A stretch of DNA of 64,000 bases, taken from the NCBI GenBank assembly GCA_016794425.1, contig JAEUHR010000018.1, positions 1-64,000 on the forward strand, written 5' to 3'. A program made the translations under genes and the position numbers. The DNA comes from Planctomycetota bacterium (GTDB lineage: Bacteria; Planctomycetota; UBA1135; UBA2386). The stretch's first letter is position 1; each line of letters begins with the position of its first letter. The notes beneath the pieces were generated by a model. It did not search any database, was not told the origin of the DNA, and worked only from the letters and a program-made list of their open reading frames with translations. Below are positions 44,070 through 52,686 of this stretch, piece by piece.

Positions 44070-44987
44070 CTACTTCGCGTCCGTCTCGGCGTCGCTGGTC
44101 GCGAACAGGTCGGCCCAGCGGCTGCCTGCGAACTCCTCCGCTGCGCGCCGGCGCCCCGTTGGCGAGGGACCGGAGGCGGCCTCGGCTTCGCGGATGCGCG
44201 TCAACCGCAGCAGGGCCTTGACCCCCGTTTCGGCTTCGGCGGCCGCCGGCTGACCGGCGAAGTGCTTCTTGATCTCGGCCAGGCGCCGGCGTGCTGGCGC
44301 GAGGTCGGCGCCGGAGCGCGCATCGGCGGCGATCTCGTTCCACTGCGCGGCGAGCCACTCTGCTGCCAGCTTCTCGGCGGCGCGGATCGCGTCGCGTTCG
44401 GGGCAGCGCCCGCTCGTCTTCGCCGCTTCACGGCCCGCGGCGAGCACGGGCTTCCAGTCGCCCTTCGCGGCCGCCGCGGTCGCGGCCTTGGCAACCTTGT
44501 CGAGCTGCTTGCGCACCGCGGGCGTGGCGTCGCGCGCCGGCGACGCCTCCGCGTCGGCCAGGAACTTCACGAAGGCGGTCACGTCCTTCGAGCCGGAGTA
44601 GCCGGCGACCCAGGCACCGTCGGCGGTCAGGAACGCGACGAACGGCAGGCCGGTCGCACCCGGCAGGTTCGCATCCAGGATCGCAGAGACGTCCGACTCG
44701 GGGGCGTCGCAGTCGCTCGCGAGTCCGACCGCGAGCGCGCCGATGCGGGCTTTCACGTCGGCGGCCGGCAGGGTGCGCTCCACGAGCGCACGACAGCGGC
44801 CTCAAGCCTCGCGGCCGTACTCGACCAGGATCAGCTTGTCCTCGGCGCGTGCGGCGGCCTTCGCTGCCGCCAGCGTCGTGTGCCACGCGAGCGTGCCCCG
44901 ATCGTCGAAATGTGGGTGCTTCTGTGGCGCTGCGATCGCGGCGCCGGTCAGGGTGAGCAGGGATGCCACCAGGGCGAGTTTGGGCAT
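44070..44987 (-). CDS. Candidate selenoprotein: exported thioredoxin-like protein with in-frame TGA at UxxC
   Basis: 305 codons read as one frame if the TGA at 44804-44802 codes for selenocysteine (position 62). Residues 1-20 are a signal peptide (MPKLALVASLLTLTGAAIAA). The thioredoxin-like segment LILVEYGREA is followed by TGA, then GRCRALVERTL, giving U-G-R-C where relatives have CxxC. The thioredoxin fold continues (ATGLPFVAFLTADGAWVAGYSG with the cis-Pro loop), then a helical C-terminal region of about 170 residues. Frame, codon use and fold are continuous across the TGA. Other TGAs in the window are true stops. Alternatives: sequencing error or a recent nonsense mutation. No sel genes are in the window. 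Confidence 0.7.
44763..44801 (-). promoter_or_regulatory. SECIS-like hairpin directly after the in-frame UGA
   Basis: Reading the minus strand after UGA: GGCCG (44801-44797), a 5-nt internal loop, GUGCGCUC (44791-44784), apical loop GUG (44783-44781), GAGCGCAC (44780-44773), a 5-nt internal loop, and CGGCC (44767-44763). The upper stem is a perfect 8 bp and the lower stem 5 bp. The apical loop begins 18 nt after the UGA and starts with G, both in the range known for bacterial SECIS elements. In such GC-rich DNA chance hairpins are common, so this is supportive rather than decisive. Confidence 0.5.
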
Positions 44988-45104
44988 GGGGTCTCCGTTT
45001 CGGCAGGCGAGTGTCGAGTGCGTGGCGCCATTGTCAAGGCAGCCGTGCGTCGGACGGCCCGCAGTCGGCAGAACCTGGCCGGCCGACGTGCGCTGTGGGC
45101 CGCC

Positions 45105-45428
45105 ATGCCGCGCCTCGCTCGTTCCGTCGCCCTGGCCGGGCTCTGCGCCGGCGTCCTTGCCACCGGCGGTTGCACCCTGATCAAGCCGGTCGTCGGGGCG
45201 GTGACGGGACCGGTCGTGCTGGCGGCGTCCTCGAACGGCAACTTCTGCGGGTGCGACGGCCGTGGTGCCGTGGCGGCGATCGGCGTCGCGGCCGCGATCG
45301 GCGCGCTGATCGGACTCGTGACCGGCGTCGTCAGCGACGTGCAGTGGCTCAGCGGCGCCGCTGCCGATCCGACCGCGAACTGGTGGGACCCGTTCAAGAC
45401 CAACACCAGCGCCTGCGACGACTGGTGA
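45105..45428 (+). CDS. Small lipoprotein, function unknown
   Basis: 107 aa. The signal peptide ends in lipobox ATGGC (Cys at about residue 23). A Cys-x-Cys pair (FCGCDGRG) is followed by a Gly/Ala-rich hydrophobic segment (AVAAIGVAAAIGALIGLVTGVV) that could span a membrane, and the C-terminus has another Cys near the end. No family recognised. It resembles in style the lipoprotein at 14704. Divergent from the candidate selenoprotein gene across 117 bp. Confidence 0.62.
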   Translation: MPRLARSVALAGLCAGVLATGGCTLIKPVVGAVTGPVVLAASSNGNFCGCDGRGAVAAIGVAAAIGALIGLVTGVVSDVQWLSGAAADPTANWWDPFKTNTSACDDW

Positions 45429-45450
45429 CGGCGGCGGTCGCGGCGCACGT

Positions 45451-45858
45451 TCAGCCGTGCCAGCGGAACGTGATGCGCGCGTCGATGTCGGGATGCAGGC
45501 TCTTGTGCACGGGGCAGCCGTGCGCGGCGTTCTCGAGCACCTTGCGCTGCTGGTCGGTGAACGTGCCCGGCACCACCAGCTCGACCGGCAGGCGGCCGAT
45601 GCGGCGCGGGTTGTCGACCATGTGCTTCTCGACGCGGACCGAAGCACCTTCGAGCGGGATGCCGTGGCGGCGCGCGACGATGCCCATTGTCGTCAGGATG
45701 CAGGTGCCGAGCGCGGTCGCGACCAGATCGGTCGGCGAGAAGTAGCGGCCGAGCCCCTGGTTGTCCTTCGGCGCGTCGGTCGAGACGGTCGAGTTCGACG
45801 GGCCGTGCGTGGCCGTGCAGCAGAGATCGCCTTCGTAGCGGGCGGTGATCGTGACCAT
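45451..45858 (-). CDS. OsmC/Ohr-family peroxide-detoxifying protein
   Basis: 135 aa. OsmC/Ohr proteins reduce organic hydroperoxides with two cysteines. Both are present: one in LVATALGTCILTTMG and one in NAAHGCPVHKSLHPD. The N-terminal strands (VTITARYEGDLCCTATHG) match the YhfA/OsmC branch. The ATG at 45858 is preferred to a long Arg/Pro-rich extension. Only 14 bp separate it from the TerB/J-domain gene upstream on the same strand. Confidence 0.91.
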   Translation of the reverse strand: MVTITARYEGDLCCTATHGPSNSTVSTDAPKDNQGLGRYFSPTDLVATALGTCILTTMGIVARRHGIPLEGASVRVEKHMVDNPRRIGRLPVELVVPGTFTDQQRKVLENAAHGCPVHKSLHPDIDARITFRWHG

Positions 45859-45872
45859 GGTGGTTCTCGGGG

Positions 45873-46757
45873 TCAGTGGGCCAGCGCCTCGTAGGCGCGC
45901 TGGATCTCCTGGAAGCGTTCGGTGGCCTCGCGCTGCGCCACGGGGCCGAGGTGCGGCTGCGCGTCGGGATGGAACCGGCGCACCAGTTCGCGGTGCCGGC
46001 GGCGGATCGCGTCCGGCGTCGCGTCGACCGGCAGGCCGAGCACCGCCAGCGCCCGCGCCCGGTCCGACCGGTCGACCGGCGCCGGGCGCGCGCCGGGGCC
46101 GGGGCCGGGGCCGCGGTCGCCGCCGCCATGGCGCAGGTGCTGCGCCTTCGCCAAGTAGAACAGCTGGCGCGCGCGGCCCGGATCGATGCCGAGCCCCCGG
46201 GCGACCTCCTGCAGCGCGCGGTGTTCGGGTTCGCGGTAGTTGCGGTCCGCGAACGCGACCAGGCAGCACCAGCAGAACAGCGTGTCGAGTTCGGCGTCGT
46301 CGAGTCCGAACGCGATCCGCGCCGCGAGACCGGTGCGGTCGTCGACCTGCAGCGGCTGCGCTTCCCACGACTGCAGCTGATCGGCCGCTTCGGCGAAGCG
46401 TTCGTGCACGAACGTGCGCACGGTCTCGCGTTCGGCCGCGCTGATCGGTCCGTCGACCTGGGCCACCGCGGTCAGCAGGTAGTAGACGCGGCGCGGCAGC
46501 GACGCGCGCGCGAACAGCTCGCGCGCCGCCTCGCTCCAGGCGCGGCGCGTGCGCGCGTGCAGCGTCAGCGCGCGCACCAGCGGCGTGATCGACGACAGCG
46601 ACAGATAGAAGCCGAGCAGCCCCGGCAGCACCGTCGTCAGGCCGAGCGCGTCGCCCGGCAGCAGGCGCTGGAACAGCCGCAGCCCCGCGGCCAACAGCAG
46701 CAGCATGCCCGCGGCGAAACGCAGCAACCAGTAGCTCGGCGCGGTGCGGGGCGGCAT
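45873..46757 (-). CDS. Membrane-anchored TerB-like/J-domain protein (DjlA-like)
   Basis: 294 aa. Two N-terminal hydrophobic segments (about residues 8-22 and 40-58), a TerB-like helical domain (VYYLLTAVAQVDGPISAAERETV, then LFCWCCLVAFADRNYREPEHRAL), a Gly/Pro linker, and a C-terminal J domain with the HPD tripeptide (RRFHPDAQP) at about 260. This TerB plus DnaJ order is that of DjlA, a membrane DnaK co-chaperone. No dnaK is nearby. Confidence 0.82.
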   Translation of the reverse strand: MPPRTAPSYWLLRFAAGMLLLLAAGLRLFQRLLPGDALGLTTVLPGLLGFYLSLSSITPLVRALTLHARTRRAWSEAARELFARASLPRRVYYLLTAVAQVDGPISAAERETVRTFVHERFAEAADQLQSWEAQPLQVDDRTGLAARIAFGLDDAELDTLFCWCCLVAFADRNYREPEHRALQEVARGLGIDPGRARQLFYLAKAQHLRHGGGDRGPGPGPGARPAPVDRSDRARALAVLGLPVDATPDAIRRRHRELVRRFHPDAQPHLGPVAQREATERFQEIQRAYEALAH

Positions 46758-46835
46758 GGGCGACGACGAAGGTAGCGCCCGCCCGGCGCCGACGAAACGG
46801 CGGCCGGCCGACGCGGCGTTCGCTAGCATGCGGCG

Positions 46836-47693
46836 ATGAAGGAACTCGTCACGATCCTGACGGCCGTCGCGGCGGCGGCCGGCGTGTCGGTCTGGCTGAC
46901 CAGCGGCGCGATGGCGACGCCGGTGCAGCTTCCGGTCGAAGGCGGGGTGGTGCCATCCGCCGCAGCGGCGCCGGCAGCAGCGACGCCTGCCGACTGGCAG
47001 CAGGTCACGCAGGCGCTCGATCGGCTCACGGAACGGATCGGCGCGCTCGAGCAGAAGCTCGCGGCCGGCACCGGCGCGCCGTTGCGCATGGACGCGGCCC
47101 CGGCAGCGCCGACCCTCGACGTGGCGTGGCTGCGCCAGGCGCTCGACGAGGTCGAGGCGCAGCGCACGCGCGACCGGCTCGCGGCGATGAGCGACGACGA
47201 GTTGCGGCGCGAGGCGCAGCGGCGGCAGAAGACCGGCGAGGACCTCGGCGCCGCCGAGGCGGCACTGCGCCACCTGCTCGAGCGTTCGCTCACGCCCGAG
47301 GTCCGCGACGACGTGCGCGTGCAGCTCGGCGTGCTGCAGCGCCAACGCGGCGCGATGGCTGCCGCCGAGAGCACCTTGCGCGAAGTCGTCGATGCGCGCG
47401 GCATGCAGGACGCGACCGGCGCCTGGGCCGGCTACCAGCTCGCGTGGACGCTGCGCGAACGCGATGCCGCCGCGGCGCGTTCGGTGGCCGACGCGCTGGC
47501 GCTACAAGCGGCCGACAGCGGCCTGCGCCTGCGCGCTCGCTGGACCTCGGCGCGGTGTTCGGAAGACCTCGGCGACGCGGTGCGCGCCGCGTCGGACTAC
47601 GAGCAGCTGCTGGCGCAGTGCGCCGACGACAAGGAGCTGGTCGACGTCGCCAAGGACGTGCGCTGGCGGCTCGAGCAGCTGCGGCAGCGCTGA
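46836..47693 (+). CDS. Exported or membrane-anchored helical protein
   Basis: 285 aa. An N-terminal hydrophobic helix (VTILTAVAAAAGVSVWLTSG) is followed by an Ala/Pro linker, a coiled-coil stretch (VTQALDRLTERIGALEQKLA, about 52-75) and TPR-like helical repeats (ALRHLLERSLTPEVRDDVRV then LGVLQRQRGAMAAAESTL). Family not recognised. It is divergent from the TerB/J gene across 78 bp. Confidence 0.72.
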   Translation: MKELVTILTAVAAAAGVSVWLTSGAMATPVQLPVEGGVVPSAAAAPAAATPADWQQVTQALDRLTERIGALEQKLAAGTGAPLRMDAAPAAPTLDVAWLRQALDEVEAQRTRDRLAAMSDDELRREAQRRQKTGEDLGAAEAALRHLLERSLTPEVRDDVRVQLGVLQRQRGAMAAAESTLREVVDARGMQDATGAWAGYQLAWTLRERDAAAARSVADALALQAADSGLRLRARWTSARCSEDLGDAVRAASDYEQLLAQCADDKELVDVAKDVRWRLEQLRQR

Positions 47694-47696
47694 CGG

Positions 47697-48683
47697 TCAG
47701 TGCAGCCCGAGTGCGGTCGCGAAGCCGCGCTGGATCCGCTGCGAACGTTCGGCGGTCAGGTCGACCGCGAACTCGAACAGTTCGGCGCCGTTCGGCGCCA
47801 GCACCTTCACCGCCTCGCCGCCGGCGCGGCCCAGCATCTCGGCGTCGGCGCCGACCGTGCAGGTCGCGTGCTCGCAGACCCGATCGGCATCGACCAGGAT
47901 CAGCGCGGCGCGCTGTTCGGCGCAGGCGGTCGCCAGCGGTGCCAGCTCCGGCGGATCGTCGCTGACGACCAGCAGCGCGCGACAGCCCTCGGCCAGCAGT
48001 GCGCGGCCGAGCCGCAGCTGGGTCGCGGCGGTGCCGTCACCGGTGCGGCGGACGAGGTCGAGCTGCGGGAAGCGTGCCGCCGCCGCGGCCGCCTCTCCGG
48101 TCGCGCGGCGGAAGGCATCGTCTTCGGCCATGCGCACGAAGCCGAGCCGGAACACCACGTCGAGCCGCGGTGTCGTCGTCAGCAACTCGGCGTGCTGGCG
48201 GTGCAGCAGTTCGAGCACGTAGTTGCCCGGCGCGGGCTGCCGCTGCGATCGGCCGCCCGGCAGCAGGATGCTGGCGCCGAGCGGCAGGTGCCTGGGCAGC
48301 GACTGACCGTGGCAGTGCAACAGCGCCAGTTCGATCGCGACTGCGGCGCCGGTGTCGGGCACGACGAACGCGTCGTGGCGATCCTCGGGCGGCGCGACGT
48401 CCGACGAAGCGTCGACGACGATCGCGTAGCCGTCGGCGAGGCCGTGTTTGGGCCGCACCATCGTCCGTGCGGCCGCGCCGGTGCGCCAGTCGTGCGCGAA
48501 CGCGACGACGGCACCTGGGTGTTCGCGCGCCGGTTCGAACACCTGTTCGGTCGGCGCCGTCGACCGCGCGAGCAGTCGATAGCGGCCGGTCGCGTCCTGC
48601 AGCAAGGCGTCGGAGCCGCCGCAGCTCGAGAGCCACACGGCCGTCGTCAGCGCCAGAACCCGTCCCGACATCATCCGGCGCAT
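47697..48683 (-). CDS. Lipoprotein, possibly with a periplasmic-binding-protein-like fold
   Basis: About 328 aa. The signal peptide has a lipobox LSSC (WLSSCGGSD). Later segments alternate strand and helix in a Rossmann-like way (CRALLVVSDDPPELAPLATAC, RAALILVDADRVCEHA), which recalls type-1 periplasmic-binding domains, but no family is certain. The most upstream ATG (48683, MRRMMSGRV) is chosen because it adds the positive N-terminus expected for a signal peptide. It converges with the 46836 gene 3 bp away. Confidence 0.62.
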   Translation of the reverse strand: MRRMMSGRVLALTTAVWLSSCGGSDALLQDATGRYRLLARSTAPTEQVFEPAREHPGAVVAFAHDWRTGAAARTMVRPKHGLADGYAIVVDASSDVAPPEDRHDAFVVPDTGAAVAIELALLHCHGQSLPRHLPLGASILLPGGRSQRQPAPGNYVLELLHRQHAELLTTTPRLDVVFRLGFVRMAEDDAFRRATGEAAAAAARFPQLDLVRRTGDGTAATQLRLGRALLAEGCRALLVVSDDPPELAPLATACAEQRAALILVDADRVCEHATCTVGADAEMLGRAGGEAVKVLAPNGAELFEFAVDLTAERSQRIQRGFATALGLH

Positions 48684-48715
48684 GATGCGGTGTGCGCCGA
48701 CGCCGCGCCAGGGCA

Positions 48716-49729
48716 TCAATGCCCGGTGCGCGCGGCGTGCGCCAGGCACGCGGCGACGATGCGTTCGACCGGCAGACGGCTCGGCCGCAGCTCGCGCGTG
48801 ATGCGCCCGTACTCCTGTGCCGACGGCACGCCGAAGTAGAGCTCGGGGATCGGTGCGGTCGGCGGGTCGGCAGTCCACGCCGCGCCGTCGTGCGTCGGCT
48901 CCAGTTCGGCGAGGTGGGCGGCGAGCGGGCGCAGATCCCGGCGCGGGTGCGGGTGGAACGTCACCAGCTCGAACCAGCTCTCGGTCCGGTCGTGGTAGCG
49001 GTAGCGGCAACCGTCGGGCCGGCGGTCGACGTGCAGTACGCGCCACGCGCCTGCCAGCGTGTTCAGCGTCATGCGGTGGCGCGGGCCGTCGCTGGCCACG
49101 ACCGCGAAATCGTGCTCGGCATGGCGCCGCCGCTCGAGGCCGCCGCGCAGGCCGTGGTCGATCTCCGCCTGCACGGTCGCAAGTTCGGTTTCGTAGAGCG
49201 GCGCGAACGCGGCCGGATCGCGCAGCACCGCGTCGGCGTGTTCGAGCAGCCACGCGTAGCGCCGCAGCGCCAGTTCGTCGGCGTCGGCGAGGCCTGCGAA
49301 CGCCGCGGCGGCCGGCGACGAGCGGTCGGCGAGCCGGGCGACGATGCGGTCGATCGCGAAGCCGCGCCAGGTCGTGAAGCAGCCGAAGTCGCCGGTCGCC
49401 GCGGCGGACAGCAGCAGTTCCTCGTGCGCGAACGCCAGCTCGGGCCGCAGCACCGCGAGCAGCGCGCCGAAACCGTCGGTGTCGTAGTGGTCGTTGAGCA
49501 CCAGCCGGACGCCGCCGAGGAACTCGTCCTGTTCCGCCACCGGGGCGCGCGCGAAGCGCAGCGCGATGCCGGTGCTGAGGTCGGCCTTCCACTTGCCGGG
49601 CGTGCGGTTGCCGGGCCAGTGCGACAGGTTGGGCCCGGCCGGCGTCATGCCGTCGACCGACAAGTGCGGTTCGGCGGTGCCGGTGGGACCGGCAAAACCC
49701 AGGCGGAGGCGGGAGCAGGGGAGCGTCAC
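48716..49729 (-). CDS. DUF6687-like conserved hypothetical protein
   Basis: 337 aa with GTG start. The sequence has the pattern I associate with DUF6687: NLSHWPGNRTP and ADLSTGIALRFA near the N-terminus, then LVLNDHYDTDGFGALLAVLRPE, whose DHYDTDG resembles a metal-binding DHH/DxD site. The function of this family is not known to me. The GTG start keeps the N-terminal block before LSHWPG that relatives also have. The 288 bp between it and tRNA-Asp hold no gene I can support. Confidence 0.65.
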   Translation of the reverse strand: MTLPCSRLRLGFAGPTGTAEPHLSVDGMTPAGPNLSHWPGNRTPGKWKADLSTGIALRFARAPVAEQDEFLGGVRLVLNDHYDTDGFGALLAVLRPELAFAHEELLLSAAATGDFGCFTTWRGFAIDRIVARLADRSSPAAAAFAGLADADELALRRYAWLLEHADAVLRDPAAFAPLYETELATVQAEIDHGLRGGLERRRHAEHDFAVVASDGPRHRMTLNTLAGAWRVLHVDRRPDGCRYRYHDRTESWFELVTFHPHPRRDLRPLAAHLAELEPTHDGAAWTADPPTAPIPELYFGVPSAQEYGRITRELRPSRLPVERIVAACLAHAARTGH

Positions 49730-50017
49730 GATCGGTGGGGCTTGTGGCTGGGCGGCGGGGTGTCCTACAGACCGGCACGCGAGACGGTTGTCCGCGGTGC
49801 TGGCCGCGAGGCCGGCACTCGGGCAGCCGGTTCGACACGAGAGAGCGAAGAGTGGCTTCGGCCGCTGGGTGTAGGCCCGGCGGCCGATTTTACTTCCAGG
49901 CAGCTCTTCTCAGGCCGGTGCAAGCGGTTGCGCACGCCGGGACCGACGGCCCAGCGGCCGGGAACGTGCTTGCAATGGGGACCCTGCTGGCTAGAGTCCT
50001 CGGCCCCTCAACGGCGT

Positions 50018-50094
<77 letters not shown>

Positions 50095-50097
50095 CTC

Positions 50098-50142
50098 AGA
50101 ACCCCTCGAAACGGCCATTCCGGCGCGGTTTCGCGGGGTTCT
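50098..50142 (+). terminator. Long hairpin just after tRNA-Asp
   Basis: The arms AGAACCCC (50098-50105) and GGGGTTCT (50135-50142) pair perfectly. Inside them CGAAAC pairs with GTTTCG after a one-base mismatch. The downstream flank CTTCGTTTCG is only mildly T-rich. It probably ends the tRNA transcript; it could alternatively be part of the integration site. Confidence 0.55.
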
Positions 50143-50656
50143 TCGTTTCGGGTGCGAACCGGGGAATCGGGCCCCTTACGCCCGCCGAGTGTCACCGGCG
50201 GTGTCACCCGGGTTCGGCGATCTCGCCGGACACCGGTGCGTCCGACGCCGCTGAACCCGGCCGCGGCGGTGCGGCGCTGCGCGCGCTCTGGGCCGCCGTG
50301 GCGCCGGCCGTTGTTGTGCTACGCCAAGCGCAGGATGGCGTCGCCCCGGTGGCGGTCGGGCTCGAGCAGCTCAAGGCTGCGGCCAGCAGGACGCTCGCCA
50401 GGCGGCACGACTGGCAAGCATCCGCCGTCCGACCGCCGCGGCCGGCTGGCCGTCTGTCGACACCGGCCCGCCCGATTCGCCGAGGTGTCGGGCGCCGCAT
50501 CGCGCGGTTCGCGGCTCGAGGCGCGGCCTCCGCCTGCATCGCAGGCGACGACTCCGCAGCGGTGGCGTGCTCCCGAAAGCACGCCGCCCCGACCGGTGCC
50601 TGGCAGCCCGTGGTCGAGGCGGTTGTCGTCGCAGGACAGTCCTGGGGGGGCCGGCC
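50143..50656. other. 514-bp region without a supportable gene
   Basis: Several frames are open here because of the GC content, but none shows a recognisable domain, ribosome site or sensible composition. It may contain the decayed left edge of the element or an attachment and regulatory region. I see no tRNA fragment or clear repeat. Confidence 0.5.
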
Positions 50657-52354
50657 GTGACGCGCGCACAAGGTAGCGCCGAACGCGGAGGGCGTCCAGC
50701 GGCGGCACAGAGGCGCCCTGAGCCGTCTCCAATCCCGTGCAGCTTCATCGCACGACGCCCGTCGTTCGAGAAGAACGACCGCATCGTGCTGGCGTCGCTG
50801 GTGGCGGACCTCGGCCCCCTGCCGGACTGCGCGAGCTGGCTGGCCAAGCTGCTCAACATCAGCGTCCGCACCGCGCGCACGTACCGGGACAGCTTGGTCG
50901 GCGACACCATCGTCGACCGCACGGTCGACGGACTGCTGGTGCTGAACGAGACCGGATTCGCCAACTGGCAGGACCGAGCCCGTGCCGACTTCGAAGACCG
51001 CGATCTGCGGTTCGCGTTCGACGCGGTCCCGCGGGCCGCGCTTGCCTGGGGTCTGTCGACGGCCGAGCTGCGAGCCCTGGCGGTGGTCTTCGGCGAGGCG
51101 GTCGGACGGCTGGCGGATCGGAAAGGCGTGCGCAGCGACGCCGAGCGCGCCACCCTGGCCGCGGTCTCCCGGCGCTACGTCGTGGGCGCTAGGCGAACCC
51201 TGGCCGAGCACGGCTGCATCGTCGTCGAGCAGTGGCGAGCGTGCCGGTTCGTCGCGGAGGGCCAGCTCGGCACTGTCGAACGCGTGTTTCGCCGGTGCCG
51301 TCTCCCTGCCGATGCGGATGCCCGTCGCGCGCTGTCGAAGCGGCCGGCTCTCCTGTCGAAGGGGTCGATGTTCGCCGCGGTGAACGCGGCAACGACCGGC
51401 CGGACGCGTCGCCTGGCAACCGTCCGGGCCGGCAGTTCCGGCCGCTGGGCGGCGCCGGCACCCTCGGCAACCGAGGAACAGCACCCCTCGGCGACCAGGT
51501 CGCTCTTCCCCATCACCCCACCAGGTGGGGTGCCCCCATCGCCGCGTTCCGCGGACCCGAAGGATGGCACCGCAGAGCCTGAAGCCAGGATGGCCACCGA
51601 GGTCGCCAGGCTTGCCCACATCGCCCAGCAGGGCGGCGACGTCGTCGGCGAGCTGCGGAGGCAGCAGGCCCAGCAGCAGCCCGAACAGCGAGCCTGCCAG
51701 GCGAATCACCGCGAGCAGGATGCCCGTCAGCGTGCGGCCACTCTGCTCGGAGACCGCGAACGCCTTGTGAGGGCCGTGGGCGACGGCCGCGGTGCAGACC
51801 TGCTCGCCGCGTTCGGCGTGTTCGACCGCTGCGACCACCTGCCCTTACACAAGGCGGAGCACTCGCTGGCACGCAGTCGCCAGGGCTTGGACCTGCGCGT
51901 CGCCAAGGTGGCCGGCGGGCTGCAGGCCGGTGCACTCGTCGTCGCGAAGGTGGCTGCGGCGGCGCTGCGCAGCCGGAATCTGACCTCGCTGGGCGGCGCG
52001 GTTCGCTGGCGCCTGGAGCAGTTCGTGAAGACCGGCGACTTGGCCAAGGTCGCTGGCAAGTTCGCGCAGCTGGACGCGGAGGCGATCCCGGAGACCTTCG
52101 AAGCTCGAGGCCCCACCCCGAAGGACCACAGTGAGCACCCGGCCGTGCGCGACGCCCGGAGGCAGATCGAGGGGCTTGCCCGAGCTGGCGAGTGGCGCGC
52201 GGTCTTGTTCGCGTTGGAACGCAGCAGATCGCGCGAGCAGGGTTGGACCGCCGCGACGGTATCGAGGTGGACCGGACTCAGCGAGGGGCACGTCGAACAG
52301 CAGCTCGCCACCGAACGCACTGCGCGCGCAGCACGGGGGGCAAGGGCATGCTGA
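50657..52354 (+). CDS. Helix-turn-helix protein, possible element replication/regulatory protein
   Basis: About 565 aa with GTG start (VTRAQGS). Residues about 45-85 form a helix-turn-helix (LPDCASWLAKLLNISVRTARTYRD). A middle region of helices follows, then a Pro/Gln-rich linker. A second HTH-like segment lies near the C-terminus (WTAATVSRWTGLSEGHVEQQL). Two HTH ends around a helical core and the position at the left end suggest a replication initiator or master regulator, but no Rep motif (Walker, tyrosine) was seen. The start is uncertain. Its last 7 bases overlap the next gene. Confidence 0.6.
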   Translation: MTRAQGSAERGGRPAAAQRRPEPSPIPCSFIARRPSFEKNDRIVLASLVADLGPLPDCASWLAKLLNISVRTARTYRDSLVGDTIVDRTVDGLLVLNETGFANWQDRARADFEDRDLRFAFDAVPRAALAWGLSTAELRALAVVFGEAVGRLADRKGVRSDAERATLAAVSRRYVVGARRTLAEHGCIVVEQWRACRFVAEGQLGTVERVFRRCRLPADADARRALSKRPALLSKGSMFAAVNAATTGRTRRLATVRAGSSGRWAAPAPSATEEQHPSATRSLFPITPPGGVPPSPRSADPKDGTAEPEARMATEVARLAHIAQQGGDVVGELRRQQAQQQPEQRACQANHREQDARQRAATLLGDRERLVRAVGDGRGADLLAAFGVFDRCDHLPLHKAEHSLARSRQGLDLRVAKVAGGLQAGALVVAKVAAAALRSRNLTSLGGAVRWRLEQFVKTGDLAKVAGKFAQLDAEAIPETFEARGPTPKDHSEHPAVRDARRQIEGLARAGEWRAVLFALERSRSREQGWTAATVSRWTGLSEGHVEQQLATERTARAARGARAC

Positions 52355-52686
52355 CCTACAACAACACCGGCCGCGCCACGCCGGCCGACGTGTCCTCGTG
52401 CGCGCCGACCGCGGTGCCAGGTCGCGCCACGCGCCTGGTCGCCGCCTTGCTGCCGAAGCACTGGCCGGGCCGCACCGGCGCACTGCAGGCCGCCGATCGC
52501 CTCGACCGGGCGCACGGTCCCGCGGCCAGCACCGAGCTGTTGCAGGCCTTCACGCGCTGGCGCGGCACCGGCGAGCTGCCGACCTCCGCGGTGCTGCGTG
52601 ACCTGCTGTTCTGCATCAGCGAGGCCCTTGGCTCGATCGGTCCTGAGCTGAAGCTGCGTCAGATCCGACCAGGGAGGTCCGCGTGA
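52348..52686 (+). CDS. Small element protein, unknown
   Basis: 112 aa, starting with ATG inside the end of the upstream gene (7-nt overlap). It is Ala/Arg-rich with a helical middle (TELLQAFTRWRGTGELPTSA then VLRDLLFCISEALG). No family recognised. Its stop overlaps the next start, so it is part of the left-end operon of the element. Confidence 0.5.
   Translation: MLTYNNTGRATPADVSSCAPTAVPGRATRLVAALLPKHWPGRTGALQAADRLDRAHGPAASTELLQAFTRWRGTGELPTSAVLRDLLFCISEALGSIGPELKLRQIRPGRSA

Noticed and set aside
44802..44987. A truncated 61-aa protein followed by a separate 237-aa gene starting at GTG 44783
   Set aside because: Both parts are in the same frame, the first ends exactly at the expected Cys of a thioredoxin motif, and the second starts in mid-domain. 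A single recoded gene explains the sequence better.
50204..51838. A 544-aa minus-strand open frame at the left end of the element
   Set aside because: Arg/Pro/Ala-rich without domain; the plus strand in 50657-52354 carries helix-turn-helix segments and overlaps neighbouring genes in operon fashion.
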